From NCBI RefSeq assembly GCF_019656455.1, contig NZ_BPMK01000001.1, positions 310,001 to 374,000 on the forward strand: 64,000 bases of DNA, written 5' to 3'. Shown here in pieces: positions 8,368 through 16,355 of the stretch (within the stretch, counting starts at the first letter, position 1; each line of letters begins with the position of its first letter). The notes under the pieces are model-generated. The model was given only the letters and a program-made list of their open reading frames with translations, did no database searches and was not told the DNA's origin. This DNA comes from Noviherbaspirillum aridicola (GTDB lineage Bacteria > Pseudomonadota > Gammaproteobacteria > Burkholderiales > Burkholderiaceae_D). The position numbers were made by a program, and so were the translations under genes.

Positions 8368-8925
8368 TCAGTCGTCCATCAGGTACCGCCAGCGCACCAT
8401 TCTCTCGCCCAGGTCGATCGTCTCGCCATCGACAATGAAGACCCCGTCGCCGCGGTGGTGAAGCAGGCGCTGCTCGCGTCTTGCCCGATCCACCCAGACG
8501 TTCTCCACCTGCAGGATGAACATGTTGTAGCGGTCGACCATGGCATCGTCGACGACGCGGCACTCGAGATTCGCCACGCATTCCCGGATCAGCGGCGCCT
8601 CGACCGACTCGCCGCTCCGGGCAGTCAGTCCGAACCGCCGGAACTTGTCGACCTCTTCGCCGGAGCAGTTGCCGATGTCGACGACCTGCTGCGCGAGGTC
8701 GACGGTGGGCAGTGCGATCACGCATTCTCCGGTTTCGCGCAGGGCCTGATAGCTGTAGTCCCAGGGACCGATGATGCAGCCGACGAGCGCGGGTTCGTGC
8801 TGCATCATCATGTGAAACCCCAGGGTCATGACATTGTTTTTCCCGCCGGCGCGCGTGGTCACGAGGACTATCGGACCGGATTCGAGCAAACGATAGGACT
8901 TTGCAGGATTGAGTTTCTTGAACAT
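8368..8925 (-). CDS. Flavin reductase-like FMN-binding protein
   Basis: 185 residues. The split-barrel pattern of the flavin-reductase family is clear: PIVLVTTRAGGKNNVMTLGFHMMMQHEPALVGCIIGPWDYSYQAL, then ECVIALPTVDLAQQVVDIG. Such proteins bind FMN and either reduce flavin with NAD(P)H for a partner monooxygenase or act as flavoenzymes; no oxygenase partner is adjacent. The ATG at 8925 has GGAAGGAGAAC upstream. It is transcribed divergently from the MFS gene at 9302. CTAGACT (8990-8996 on the minus strand) resembles the -10 of the doxX promoter. Confidence 0.8.
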   Translation of the reverse strand: MFKKLNPAKSYRLLESGPIVLVTTRAGGKNNVMTLGFHMMMQHEPALVGCIIGPWDYSYQALRETGECVIALPTVDLAQQVVDIGNCSGEEVDKFRRFGLTARSGESVEAPLIRECVANLECRVVDDAMVDRYNMFILQVENVWVDRARREQRLLHHRGDGVFIVDGETIDLGERMVRWRYLMDD

Positions 8926-9301
8926 CTCGTTCTCCTTCCGCCAGTGTTGTGCAATCGATGCGGCCCGTGCCGCCGCATGCATGGGAAAAGTCTAGATGGT
9001 CGCCGCCGGCCGGACCATGCCTGATCCTCGCCGCAGGCTGCCTATTGCTCCACGGGACGCGCGCGGGCGGTCGTCCTGTCGGATACACCGCTGCCAGCCT
9101 ACCGTGACAGGCGCCGGCTTGCCTTGTCCCCGACCATGCCCGGCACGCGCCTGCAGGAATAGGCAAGGCGTCCATATCTTTCGCCATTTACCCGCCGCCA
9201 CCTGATAACTAGCATGGTCGTCATGGATCAGCGCCGGTGCGGCGGCGGGTTTCGCCAGCCGTGCCGGCGCTTCGTCAGGCTACCCACACGAGAGGTCGAT
9301 C
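8926..9301. other. Divergent promoter region of flavin reductase and MFS genes
   Basis: No gene is seen. Toward the plus strand TTTACC (9187) is followed 17 bp later by GATAACTAG (9204-9212), the same spacing as TTTATC to GATA in the doxX promoter, so it is a partial match to that module. The upstream TATCAC box is missing here. Confidence 0.4.
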
Positions 9302-10498
9302 ATGCGCGAAACGCTTGCCCCCGCAACACCCTCCCGCTCCGCCGCGAACACGTCGGACTGGGACTCGACTGCCGCGGTATTGTCCGTGCTGCTGGTCGCG
9401 TCCATCCTCGTCGTCGGACAGATGTACATCGTGATGCCGCTGTACGGCGCGATGGCCTCGGACTTCGCCGTGACGACGTCCGCGGCCGCGTGGACATCCA
9501 CTGCTTTCGGCATCGCTTATGCCATCGGCTTCCTGTTCGCGGGGCCGATGTCGGACCGTTATGGCCCGCGGCGCATGATGGTCTCGGGCCTGCTGGCGAC
9601 GGCTGTGCTGACCGGGCTCGTCGCCATGGCCCAAGGCCTCGTCTCCGCCACCGTGCTTCGCTCGCTGCAGGGCGCGGCGGCCGCCACGTTCGCCCCGGCG
9701 GCTTTCTCATACGTGGCAATGCGCGTGCGTCCCGGGCACCGGGTCTTCGTGCTCAGCTGCGTCACCAGCAGCATGCTCGCGTCCGCCGTGCTGATGCAGC
9801 TCGCCGCCCAGCAGGTCGTCTCGGCGCTGGGCTGGGAAGCCGCCTTCGCTGCCTGCGCGCCGGCGCTGGGCATTGTCGCGCTCGGCACGCATTTTCTGCT
9901 GCGGCCGACGCCGGGCAGCGGCGGGACGAGCCTGCTCTCGGCGCTCGCACGCATGCCCCGCCTGTATTGCCAGCGTCGTCTCCTGGTTCTCTATCTCGCG
10001 ACCATGACGCTGCTCGGAAGTTTTGTCGGCGTGTTCACCGCGATCGCGATCGGCGGGGTGTCGAACGACCCCCACAGCCTTCTCGTGCTGCGCGTAGCGG
10101 GGTTGCCCGCCATGCTTGCCGTGCCCTTCCTGGTCGCTTTTCTGCAGCGTTTTTCCGCCATCGACCGCGCGGCCGCGGGCTTCCTCGTCGCCGCCGGCGC
10201 CGCCGTGATGGCATCGCTGTTCGATGGCCAGCTGAGTCACCAGGCTCTTGCGCTCTTCCTGCTGGCCGGCGCGCTTGCGGTGAGCGCCCCCGCGCTGGTG
10301 GAGCGGATCGGCCAGGCGGCACCGGCGGAACGCGGGGCGGCGACTGCCCTGTATGCATTCTCGATGTTCCTCGGCGGCAGCCTGGGCGGCCAGGCCGTCA
10401 GTGCATTCGCGGCAGGCGGCATCGCGCCTGCATTAATGTGGATCGGCGCCGCGCTCCTGCTCGGCTTCGTTCTGGTGAACCTTTCCCGGCGTCTGTGA
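9302..10498 (+). CDS. MFS transporter
   Basis: 398 residues, 12 predicted membrane helices. MFS motif A is seen between helices 2 and 3 as GPMSDRYGPRRMMV, in the style of drug:H+ antiporter (DHA1/DHA2-like) proteins. GAGAGGTCG precedes the ATG. No periplasmic or soluble partner is encoded next to it. It leads a run of plus-strand genes (Atu4866, carboxymuconolactone-decarboxylase-like, reductase, SDR), so export of a toxic small molecule is plausible but not shown. Confidence 0.85.
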   Translation: MRETLAPATPSRSAANTSDWDSTAAVLSVLLVASILVVGQMYIVMPLYGAMASDFAVTTSAAAWTSTAFGIAYAIGFLFAGPMSDRYGPRRMMVSGLLATAVLTGLVAMAQGLVSATVLRSLQGAAAATFAPAAFSYVAMRVRPGHRVFVLSCVTSSMLASAVLMQLAAQQVVSALGWEAAFAACAPALGIVALGTHFLLRPTPGSGGTSLLSALARMPRLYCQRRLLVLYLATMTLLGSFVGVFTAIAIGGVSNDPHSLLVLRVAGLPAMLAVPFLVAFLQRFSAIDRAAAGFLVAAGAAVMASLFDGQLSHQALALFLLAGALAVSAPALVERIGQAAPAERGAATALYAFSMFLGGSLGGQAVSAFAAGGIAPALMWIGAALLLGFVLVNLSRRL

Positions 10499-10588
10499 CG
10501 CGCGGTGTCTGCGGCGAAGGGCCGACGAGGCGGCCCCGGCGAATGTTTTCAACACGATCGGCAACTGGAACTGAAGGAGGAATTGGTC

Positions 10589-11020
10589 ATGAACCTTCGC
10601 AACATGCATCGCTTTGTCAGCATCGGCTGCCGGCGAGATGCGTCTGCTGCACGCGCACGCCGGCTTCCGCAAACATCCCGGGCGCTCATCGCGCTGCTTG
10701 CGGCGGCATCCCTGACCGCCGGCGGCGAAACAGAGGCTCTGTCATCGAAACAGAAAGGAGCAGTCATGCAAGCACATCCATATGTGGGAATGTGGGTCAC
10801 GAAAGACGGGTATATCCGCCACGAGCTGTTGCCGAACGGCCGCTACGACGAGGCCCGGGGCGACAGGAAGAGCGCCTATCAGGGGCGTTATGAAATCACG
10901 GGCGACCATATCGAGTACTGGGATGACACCGGCTTCACCGCCGACGGCGACTTCAGGGACGACGTCCTCTATCACGCCGGGATGGTTCTGTACCGGGAGC
11001 GGGACGGCAAGCGGAAGTAG
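10589..11020 (+). CDS. Atu4866-domain protein
   Basis: 143 residues from the ATG at 10589 (GAAGGAGGAATTGGTC upstream). A second in-frame ATG at 10766 has an equally good site (AAAGGAGCAGTC) and would give 84 residues that are essentially the Atu4866 domain: YVGMWVTKDGYIRHELLPNG, RKSAYQGRYEITGDHIEYWDDTGF and ADGDFRDDVLYHAGMVLYR. The extra N-terminus is Arg-rich followed by ALIALLAAASLTAGG, possibly an export signal. Atu4866-type proteins are small beta-barrels of unknown function, often beside redox enzymes. Which start is used cannot be decided from sequence. Confidence 0.75.
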   Translation: MNLRNMHRFVSIGCRRDASAARARRLPQTSRALIALLAAASLTAGGETEALSSKQKGAVMQAHPYVGMWVTKDGYIRHELLPNGRYDEARGDRKSAYQGRYEITGDHIEYWDDTGFTADGDFRDDVLYHAGMVLYRERDGKRK

Positions 11021-11064
11021 CAGGCCCGCCCCATTGTTCAACTCACGACTGGAAAGGAAACGCT

Positions 11065-11562
11065 ATGACTAAATGCATCGCTTCGGGAGTACTGGCAGTG
11101 GCCGCCGGCCTCCTCTGTTCGCCGGCCTTGTCTTCCGATGTCGCCCCCCCTGCTCCGGCGCGGGCCGACGCGGCCTCAGCCGGCGGGGACGACCGCCAGT
11201 CGGCCGGCCAGGCAGTCATGAACAAGCTGTCCGGCGGCGCGGGGCAGCCGGTGCTGAATGCCCTTCGCCAGGACTTCCCGTTCCTGGCGGACGCGATTGT
11301 CGGCTATTCGCTGGGCGAAGTATGGGGACGGGGCCGCCTCGACGACCGCACCCGTCAGCTCGCCGCCGTGGCGGCATTCGCCGCGCAGGGGAATCTCACC
11401 GTCCTCAAGGTTCATGCCGGCTATGCGCTCCGGCTCGGCGTCAGTCCGGACGAGCTGAAGGAGATCGTCTACCTGACGACGGTCACCGCCGGCTTTCCCA
11501 GGGCGATAGACGCGGCCAATGCGCTGCGTGAAGTCTTCGCCGCCAACGGCGTGCGCCCCTAG
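11065..11562 (+). CDS. Exported carboxymuconolactone decarboxylase-like protein
   Basis: 165 residues with a signal peptide (MTKCIASGVLAVAAGLLCSPALS). The mature part matches the CMD/AhpD-like helical fold: DFPFLADAIVGYSLGEVWGRGRLDDRTRQLAAVAAFAAQG, then LKVHAGYALRLGVSPDELKEIVYLTTVTAGFPRAIDAAN. The AhpD Cys-x-x-Cys pair is absent, so it is unlikely to be a thiol peroxidase. A periplasmic version is less common than the cytosolic form. GGAAAGGAAAC precedes the ATG, 44 bp after the Atu4866 gene, so the two are probably co-transcribed. Confidence 0.8.
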   Translation: MTKCIASGVLAVAAGLLCSPALSSDVAPPAPARADAASAGGDDRQSAGQAVMNKLSGGAGQPVLNALRQDFPFLADAIVGYSLGEVWGRGRLDDRTRQLAAVAAFAAQGNLTVLKVHAGYALRLGVSPDELKEIVYLTTVTAGFPRAIDAANALREVFAANGVRP

Positions 11563-11659
11563 CACGAGGGCGGCCGGTTCCGTCGACGGGCATCCGGCCG
11601 CCGCCGTCACCTTCCCGCTCCTCGCCCCACCCCGGCCGCGCCAGCCCGGGCCCTCCTTT

Positions 11660-11727
11660 TATCACCCTGAATGGAACAGTGATGCGCGTTATCGCCTGTT
11701 TATCACTCTGCCGGGGATATCTACACT
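11660..11727 (+). promoter_or_regulatory. Putative LysR-type promoter module of the reductase operon
   Basis: TATCAC boxes at 11660-11665 and 11701-11706 are 41 bp apart, then GATATCTACACT at 11716-11727. Box-to-box and box-to-GATA distances are identical to those at 7703-7770, and both continue to TCATCA 18 bp after the start of GATA. It lies 84-151 bp upstream of the ATG at 11811. Confidence 0.55.
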
Positions 11728-11810
11728 GGCTTCATCAGCAGCGGAACACGAGATCCGCAGCCTGAACAGCCCGGCGCCAGCGGCGCCACTCAACGAGAAA
11801 GGAAAACATC

Positions 11811-12428
11811 ATGAACAAGCAGAACACGATCGGCAGCGTGGGCATCATCGGCGCCGGCGCCATCGGCCAGGCCATGGCGAAGCAGCTGGCGCGTGCGGGA
11901 ATACCGGTCATCCTCAGCAACAGCCGCGGCCCGGATTCGCTCGCCGCCGTCGTCGACCAGCTCGGCCCGAATGCCCGCGCCGGCACCGTGCGCCAGGCAG
12001 CGGAAGCCGACATCGTATTCCTCAGCGTGACCTGGGCCGCCGTCAGGCCGGCGCTGGAAGGCATCGACCTGCGCGGCAAGATCCTGATCGACGCTACCAA
12101 CCCGGTGCTGTTGCCCGGCTTCCGCCTGGCGGAGCTCGGCGGCCGCAATTCCAGCCAGGTGCTGTCCGGCCTCGTTCCCGGCGCCCGTGTGGTCAAGGCC
12201 TTCAATACCCTGCTTGCATCCGTGCTCGCGGCCGACCCGCAGCAGAACGGCGGACGCCGGGTGGTGTTCATCTCGGGCGATGACGCGCCGGCAAAAACGA
12301 TCGTTGCGGCACTGGCCGACCGTCTCGGCTTCGCCAGCATCGATCTGGGCAGCCTCGAAGTCGGCGGCGCCCTGCAGCAATTCCCCGGCGGCCCCCTGCC
12401 CGCCGTCAACCTCGTCAAACTGGCCTGA
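11811..12428 (+). CDS. NADPH-dependent F420 reductase-like oxidoreductase
   Basis: 205 residues. The N-terminal Rossmann motif VGIIGAGAIGQAMAKQLARAG is followed by SNSRGP, the NADP 2'-phosphate-binding Ser/Arg pattern of the F420-dependent NADP reductase (Fno/NpdG-like) family. Further conserved blocks are DIVFLSVTWAAVRPAL, ATNPV and ARVVKAFNTL. In proteobacteria without F420, these relatives act on other substrates, so the F420 name is only a fold label. AAAGGAAAACATC precedes the ATG. It is the first gene of a three-gene set with SnoaL and SDR genes (gaps of about 30-40 bp). Confidence 0.8.
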   Translation: MNKQNTIGSVGIIGAGAIGQAMAKQLARAGIPVILSNSRGPDSLAAVVDQLGPNARAGTVRQAAEADIVFLSVTWAAVRPALEGIDLRGKILIDATNPVLLPGFRLAELGGRNSSQVLSGLVPGARVVKAFNTLLASVLAADPQQNGGRRVVFISGDDAPAKTIVAALADRLGFASIDLGSLEVGGALQQFPGGPLPAVNLVKLA

Positions 12429-12458
12429 TCCCCTCACACACATCTTAAGGAGAATGAC

Positions 12459-12782
12459 ATGACTGCCACTATCAATCCGATCAGCGAAGCCGCCAAGGCG
12501 GTGGTCCGCCGCAATACCGAAGAAGTCCAGGGCGGCGGCAATTTCGAACTGTTCGAGGAACTGTTCGCCGACGATTTTCTCGACCATACGCCGCAGCCCG
12601 GCGGCACGCCCGACAAGGCCGGCGCCCGCGCCCTGTACAAGGCCCTGCGGGCGCCCACCGGCCGAAAGATCCACTTCGACACCGTCGATGTGATGCGCGT
12701 GCAGAACGGCCGCATCACGGAGCACTGGGGCGTGGCCCACCTGTATTCGCTGATGCAGCAGCTCGGCGCGCTGCCGGCCTGA
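12459..12782 (+). CDS. SnoaL-like / NTF2-fold ester cyclase-like protein
   Basis: 107 residues. GGNFELFEELFADDFLDHTPQPGGTPDKAGARALYKALRAPTG, then FDTVDVMRVQNGRITEHWGVAHLYSLMQQLG, is the standard SnoaL-like polyketide-cyclase pattern with the conserved His-Thr and C-terminal EHW. The active substrate is unknown. TAAGGAGAATGAC is an excellent ribosome site. Position between the reductase and the SDR implies a shared pathway or detoxification step. No signal peptide, so cytosolic, unlike the exported NTF2-like protein at 6479. Confidence 0.85.
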   Translation: MTATINPISEAAKAVVRRNTEEVQGGGNFELFEELFADDFLDHTPQPGGTPDKAGARALYKALRAPTGRKIHFDTVDVMRVQNGRITEHWGVAHLYSLMQQLGALPA

Positions 12783-12820
12783 GACCGCGACCACCCCCTT
12801 ACCGAGAAAGCGAGAACATC

Positions 12821-13591
12821 ATGAGCAATCTGTTAGAGAACAAGGTCGTCGTCGTCACCGGCGCGGCAAGCGGCATCGGCCGTGCGATCGCCGTCTCCGC
12901 CGCCCGCCACGGCGCCCGTGCGGTACTGGTATCGGATATCGCTGAAATTCCCCGCGAGGGCGGCACGCCCACCACGCAGGAGATCGAGGCACTCGGCGTG
13001 GCGACCCGCTTCGTCAGGGCCGATGTGAGCAAGAAGGCCGACGTGGATGCGCTGGTCGATGCCGCGGCCGAGTTCGGCGGCGTGGACGTGATGGTCGCCA
13101 ATGCCGGCATCACGCTGCCGAGCGACGGGGCGGATGTCGACGAAGATCATTATCGCCGGCTGATGTCGGTGAACCTCGACGGCACCCTGTTCAGCGCACA
13201 GGCCGCCGCGCGCCAGATGAAGGCCGGCGGCAAGCAGGGCAGCATCGTCCTGATGGCCAGCATGGGCGGCATCGCCGGCGCCGGCATGACGGTTGCCTAT
13301 TCCACCAGCAAGGGCGGCGTGGTCGTGATGGCGAAGGCGCTTGCCGACGCGCTGGGCCCGGACGGCATCCGCGTCGATGCGGTCGCGCCGGGCACCATCG
13401 ATACCCATCTGCTGCGCAACAGCCCCGGCATCGCCGAGGCGGCGGAAGGCTTCCGCCGGCGCACGCCGCTGCGGCGCCTGGGCAAGCCGTCCGAGATCGG
13501 CGATGCAGTGGTGTGGCTCGGCTCCGACATGTCGAGCTACGTGACGGGCATCTCGCTGATCGTCGACGGCGGCCTGCTCAACGTCATCTGA
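12821..13591 (+). CDS. SDR family oxidoreductase
   Basis: 256 residues. TGAASGIGRAIAVSAARHGARAVLVSDIAE shows the cofactor site with Asp after beta-2 (NAD-type). ANAGITLP, an SMGG block with the catalytic Ser, YSTSKGG (Tyr/Lys) and a C-terminal SSYVTGISLIVDGG complete a classical SDR similar to 3-oxoacyl-ACP reductase/FabG-like enzymes. The insert REGGTPTTQEIEALG is slightly longer than usual. Last gene of the operon beginning at 11811; ends just before a hairpin shared with the convergent yjbQ gene. Confidence 0.88.
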   Translation: MSNLLENKVVVVTGAASGIGRAIAVSAARHGARAVLVSDIAEIPREGGTPTTQEIEALGVATRFVRADVSKKADVDALVDAAAEFGGVDVMVANAGITLPSDGADVDEDHYRRLMSVNLDGTLFSAQAAARQMKAGGKQGSIVLMASMGGIAGAGMTVAYSTSKGGVVVMAKALADALGPDGIRVDAVAPGTIDTHLLRNSPGIAEAAEGFRRRTPLRRLGKPSEIGDAVVWLGSDMSSYVTGISLIVDGGLLNVI

Positions 13592-13605
13592 TGTCCTCGC
13601 CATGG

Positions 13606-13628
13606 CCGGCCGCCACGACGGTGGCCGG
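13606..13628. terminator. Convergent-gene hairpin (SDR/yjbQ)
   Basis: CCGGCCGCC (13606-13614) pairs with GGTGGCCGG (13620-13628), nine pairs with one G-U, around loop ACGAC. It sits between two convergent stop codons. No U-run, so intrinsic termination would be weak. Confidence 0.4.
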
Positions 13629-13631
13629 TGA

Positions 13632-14048
13632 TCAGTCGCCCAGCACGGTGACCACCACCTTGCGCCGCTGCGCCGCGGTACGGTGCTCCCACAGAAAAAT
13701 CCCCTGCCAGGTCCCGAGCAACAGCCGGCCGCCGCCGACCGGCACCGTCAGGCCGGTGTCGGTCAGCACGCTGCGGGCATGCGCCGCCATGTCGTCCGGC
13801 CCTTCCAGGTCATGCCGGTAAGCCGGATCGCCATCCGGCGCGGCCCGCGCGATCAGGGTTTCGAGATCGCGCCGGACATCGGGATCGGCGTTCTCCGTGA
13901 TCGTCAGCGAACAGCTGGTGTGCTGCACGAACACATGCACCAGGCCGCATCGCACCCCCGACCGCGTCACGACTTCCGCCACCGCGCCGGTAATGTCGCG
14001 CGTGCCGCGCCCGGGCGTGGAAAATTCCAGTATGGATTGATGGCTCAT
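13632..14048 (-). CDS. yjbQ: YjbQ/UPF0047 family protein
   Basis: 138 residues. The family signature is complete: GTRDITGAVAEVVTRSGVRCGLVHVFVQHTSCSLTITENADPDVRRDLE, YRHDLEGPDDMAAHARSVLTDTGLTVPVGGGRLLLGTWQGIFLWEHR and a basic C-terminus. Members include proteins with low thiamine-phosphate synthase activity; the in vivo role is unclear. The ATG at 14048 follows AAGGATCGGAA. It is downstream of the LysR gene with a 50-bp gap and may be co-transcribed with it. Confidence 0.9.
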   Translation of the reverse strand: MSHQSILEFSTPGRGTRDITGAVAEVVTRSGVRCGLVHVFVQHTSCSLTITENADPDVRRDLETLIARAAPDGDPAYRHDLEGPDDMAAHARSVLTDTGLTVPVGGGRLLLGTWQGIFLWEHRTAAQRRKVVVTVLGD

Positions 14049-14098
14049 TTCCGATCCTTGTTGAACATGGCTGCGCACGCCTGTGCCCGGCCCGAATG

Positions 14099-15049
14099 CT
14101 ACAGGTCGCCGCCGAGCAAGGCTTCGCGGGTCGCCGGGTGTTCGCACTGCTGCAGCCACCAGGCGAGCGCCCTTCCCGGCGCCGGCGTGCCGGTGCGGCG
14201 CCACGCATAGCTCAGATTCAGTTCCCGTTCGGCGCGTTCGACGCGCCTGAGCAGCAGGCGGCCGGCCCTGACATGCGGCGCCGCCAGACCGGCCGGCAGA
14301 AAACCCACCCCAAGGCCGCGCGCCTGCGCCTCCAGCTTGGCGTCCATCGAGGCCACGGTAAAGACTTCCTGTTCCTGCAGCAGCCCGAGCGTCAGGCCCC
14401 CTCCGCGCGCGATGGAATCGGCCACCGCGACCATGCGATGCCGGCGGATGAGCAGATCGCTCAGCGGTTCGGGCTCCCGTGCCAGCGGATGGTGCGGCGC
14501 GACCGCGAACACGAAGCGCGGGGTGCCGAGCGTGCGCACCTGCAGTCCGGCCACCGGCGCGGCATCGGCCAACACGCCCAGCGCCAGGTCGGCCTGCCCG
14601 GTGATGAGGGTGTCGAGCGTCCCCGACAGGGTCTCATGACGCAGCCGCAATTGCGTCGGCGGCTGCAGCGCGAAGAATTTTTCACACAGCTCGAGCACCG
14701 TGGTCCGATCGATCACGGTATCGACGGCGATGGTCAGGCGCGGCTCCCAGCCGGTGGCGATGCGCTTGACGCGGTTGGCCATCGCGTCGATCTCGGTCAG
14801 CAGCCGTCCGCCCTCGCGCAGGAGTTCGAGGCCGGCCTCGGTCAGCCTCGCCTGCCGGGAGCGCCGGTCGAACAGCAAGACGTCGAGTGCTTCCTCGATC
14901 TGGCGTACCCGGTAGGTGAGCGCGCTCGGCACCATGCCCAGCTCCCGCGCGGCGCCCGCGAAGCTGCCGCTGCGGGCGATGGTCTGCAGCATGGCAAGGG
15001 CTTCGGGCGTCAGGACGTCGCGCGGAGTGGAGGTTTTTTGCTTCTGCAT
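14099..15049 (-). CDS. LysR family transcriptional regulator
   Basis: 316 residues from the ATG at 15049; a TTG at 15064 would add five. The winged HTH is LTPEALAMLQTIARSGSFAGAARELGMVPSALTYRVRQIEEAL with LFDRRSRQARLTEAGLELL. The rest is the periplasmic-binding-protein-like inducer domain. AMLQTIA..GSFAGAA..LG is typical of the Burkholderiales group linked to redox/DoxX clusters. An ATTCAAA-TTT-TTTGAAT palindrome (15059-15075) overlaps the 5' end and is a likely autoregulatory site. Candidate regulator of the TATCAC promoters at 7703 and 11660 (inference). Confidence 0.88.
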   Translation of the reverse strand: MQKQKTSTPRDVLTPEALAMLQTIARSGSFAGAARELGMVPSALTYRVRQIEEALDVLLFDRRSRQARLTEAGLELLREGGRLLTEIDAMANRVKRIATGWEPRLTIAVDTVIDRTTVLELCEKFFALQPPTQLRLRHETLSGTLDTLITGQADLALGVLADAAPVAGLQVRTLGTPRFVFAVAPHHPLAREPEPLSDLLIRRHRMVAVADSIARGGGLTLGLLQEQEVFTVASMDAKLEAQARGLGVGFLPAGLAAPHVRAGRLLLRRVERAERELNLSYAWRRTGTPAPGRALAWWLQQCEHPATREALLGGDL

Positions 15050-15058
15050 CGGTCGATC

Positions 15059-15075
15059 ATTCAAATTTTTTGAAT
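15059..15075. promoter_or_regulatory. Inverted repeat at the LysR / cytochrome b561 divergent region
   Basis: ATTCAAA-TTT-TTTGAAT is a perfect 7-bp inverted repeat with a 3-bp spacer, placed just upstream of the LysR start and about 100 bp upstream of the cytochrome b561 gene. LysR operators often have such AT-rich dyads, so this is a candidate operator for both directions. Confidence 0.5.
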
Positions 15076-15170
15076 ATTACCGTCAATCCAGTTGGATCGC
15101 AGGCGCCGGCTTTGTCAATACACTGGCGCCTTGTCAATCAAATGCCTCTCAGAAAAGGGGCCTGGCCTTC

Positions 15171-15773
15171 GTGGAATCGTCTACTTCTCTCGCCAGCGTC
15201 AGCGCCGCACGGCATCGGCCGGAAGCGGAGCGCTATTCAGCGCCTGCGATCGTCCTGCACTGGACGATGGCGCTGCTGATCGTCGGCCTGCTGGCGCTCG
15301 GCCTGTACATGACCGGCCTTGCCCTCTCGCCCGAGAAGCTCAAGCTGTATTCATGGCACAAGTGGGCCGGCGTCTGCGCCTTCCTGCTGGCGGTCGTGCG
15401 CCTCGCCTGGCGCGTCCGGCAGGCCCCTCCGCCGCTGCCGGCCGGGATGCCGGCGGCGATCAGGCTCGCCGCGCACGCCGGTCACGGCCTGCTGTATGTG
15501 CTGATGTTCGCGATCCCCCTGTCAGGCTGGCTGATGAGTTCGGCCAAGGGTTTTCAGACGGTCTGGTTCGGCGTGCTGCCCTTGCCGGACCTGGTGGAAA
15601 AGAACCGCGAGCTGGGCGACCTCCTCCAGTCCCTGCACTGGGGACTCAACATGATCCTGATCGCCGCGATCGCCGGGCATCTGGCGGCCGCGCTCAAGCA
15701 TCACTTCATCGACAGGGATGGCGTGCTCGCGCGCATGCTGCCCGGTCGGCGTCACAACAAGGAAAACGCATGA
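15171..15773 (+). CDS. Cytochrome b561
   Basis: 200 residues from a GTG at 15171 (AAAAGGGG upstream). Four membrane helices carry the di-haem histidines: VLHWTMALLIVGLLALG, YSWHKWAGVCAFLLAVVRLAWR, AAHAGHGLLYVLMFAIPLSGWLMSSAKGF and LLQSLHWGLNMILIAAIAGHLAAALKHHFI. This is the bacterial b561 (CybB) type, moving electrons to or from quinones or superoxide. Its stop overlaps the start of the first YceI gene (ATGA), a conserved pairing: b561 and YceI proteins are both linked to isoprenoid quinone or lipid redox. Confidence 0.9.
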   Translation: MESSTSLASVSAARHRPEAERYSAPAIVLHWTMALLIVGLLALGLYMTGLALSPEKLKLYSWHKWAGVCAFLLAVVRLAWRVRQAPPPLPAGMPAAIRLAAHAGHGLLYVLMFAIPLSGWLMSSAKGFQTVWFGVLPLPDLVEKNRELGDLLQSLHWGLNMILIAAIAGHLAAALKHHFIDRDGVLARMLPGRRHNKENA

Positions 15774-16330
15774 AGCATTACATCGGACTCGCATTCGCCG
15801 CTCTCGCCGTCTCGGCTCCGGCCGCACACGCGGTCGAATACACCCAGGTGCAAAGCGACAAGAGCAACATCGGCTTCGCCTATCAGCAGATGGGCGTGAA
15901 GATGGATGGCAAGTTCAGAAAGTTCTCGTCCCAGCTGCGCTTCGACCCGGCCAAGCCGGCGACGGCCGCCGCCAGTTTCGACGTCGATCTGCTCAGCGTC
16001 GACCTCGGTTCCGGCGAAGCGGAGCAGGAAGTCGCGGGCAAGCCCTGGTTCAACAGCAAGGCATTTCCGACCGCGCGTTTCGTTTCATCCGGCGTCAGGC
16101 CGCTCGGCGGCAACCGCTACGAAGTCGCCGGAAAACTCAGCATCAAGGGCAAGACGCAGGACATCGTCGTGCCCGCCACGTTTGTCGAACAAGGCAAGAC
16201 AGGCGTGTTCAATGGCAGCTTCACGCTGCGCCGGGGCGACTATGCCATCGGCGAAGGTTCCTGGTCGAAGTTCGACATCGTCGCCAACGACGTGACCGTG
16301 ACCTTCCGCATCACCGCCGCCGCAAACTAA
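15770..16330 (+). CDS. YceI family periplasmic lipid-binding protein (first copy)
   Basis: 186 residues with a signal peptide (MKHYIGLAFAALAVSAPAAHA). The YceI lipocalin-like pattern is present: YTQVQSDKSNIGFAYQQMGVKMDGKFRKF, FDVDLLSVDLGSGEAEQEVAGKPWFNSKAFPTARFVSSG, GKLSIKGKTQDIVVPATF. YceI proteins enclose a long isoprenoid such as octaprenyl-phenol in other bacteria. It overlaps the b561 gene by 4 bp and is followed after 25 bp by a second, divergent YceI gene. Confidence 0.92.
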   Translation: MKHYIGLAFAALAVSAPAAHAVEYTQVQSDKSNIGFAYQQMGVKMDGKFRKFSSQLRFDPAKPATAAASFDVDLLSVDLGSGEAEQEVAGKPWFNSKAFPTARFVSSGVRPLGGNRYEVAGKLSIKGKTQDIVVPATFVEQGKTGVFNGSFTLRRGDYAIGEGSWSKFDIVANDVTVTFRITAAAN

Positions 16331-16355
16331 ACCCACTTCAACGCATACAACCCAC

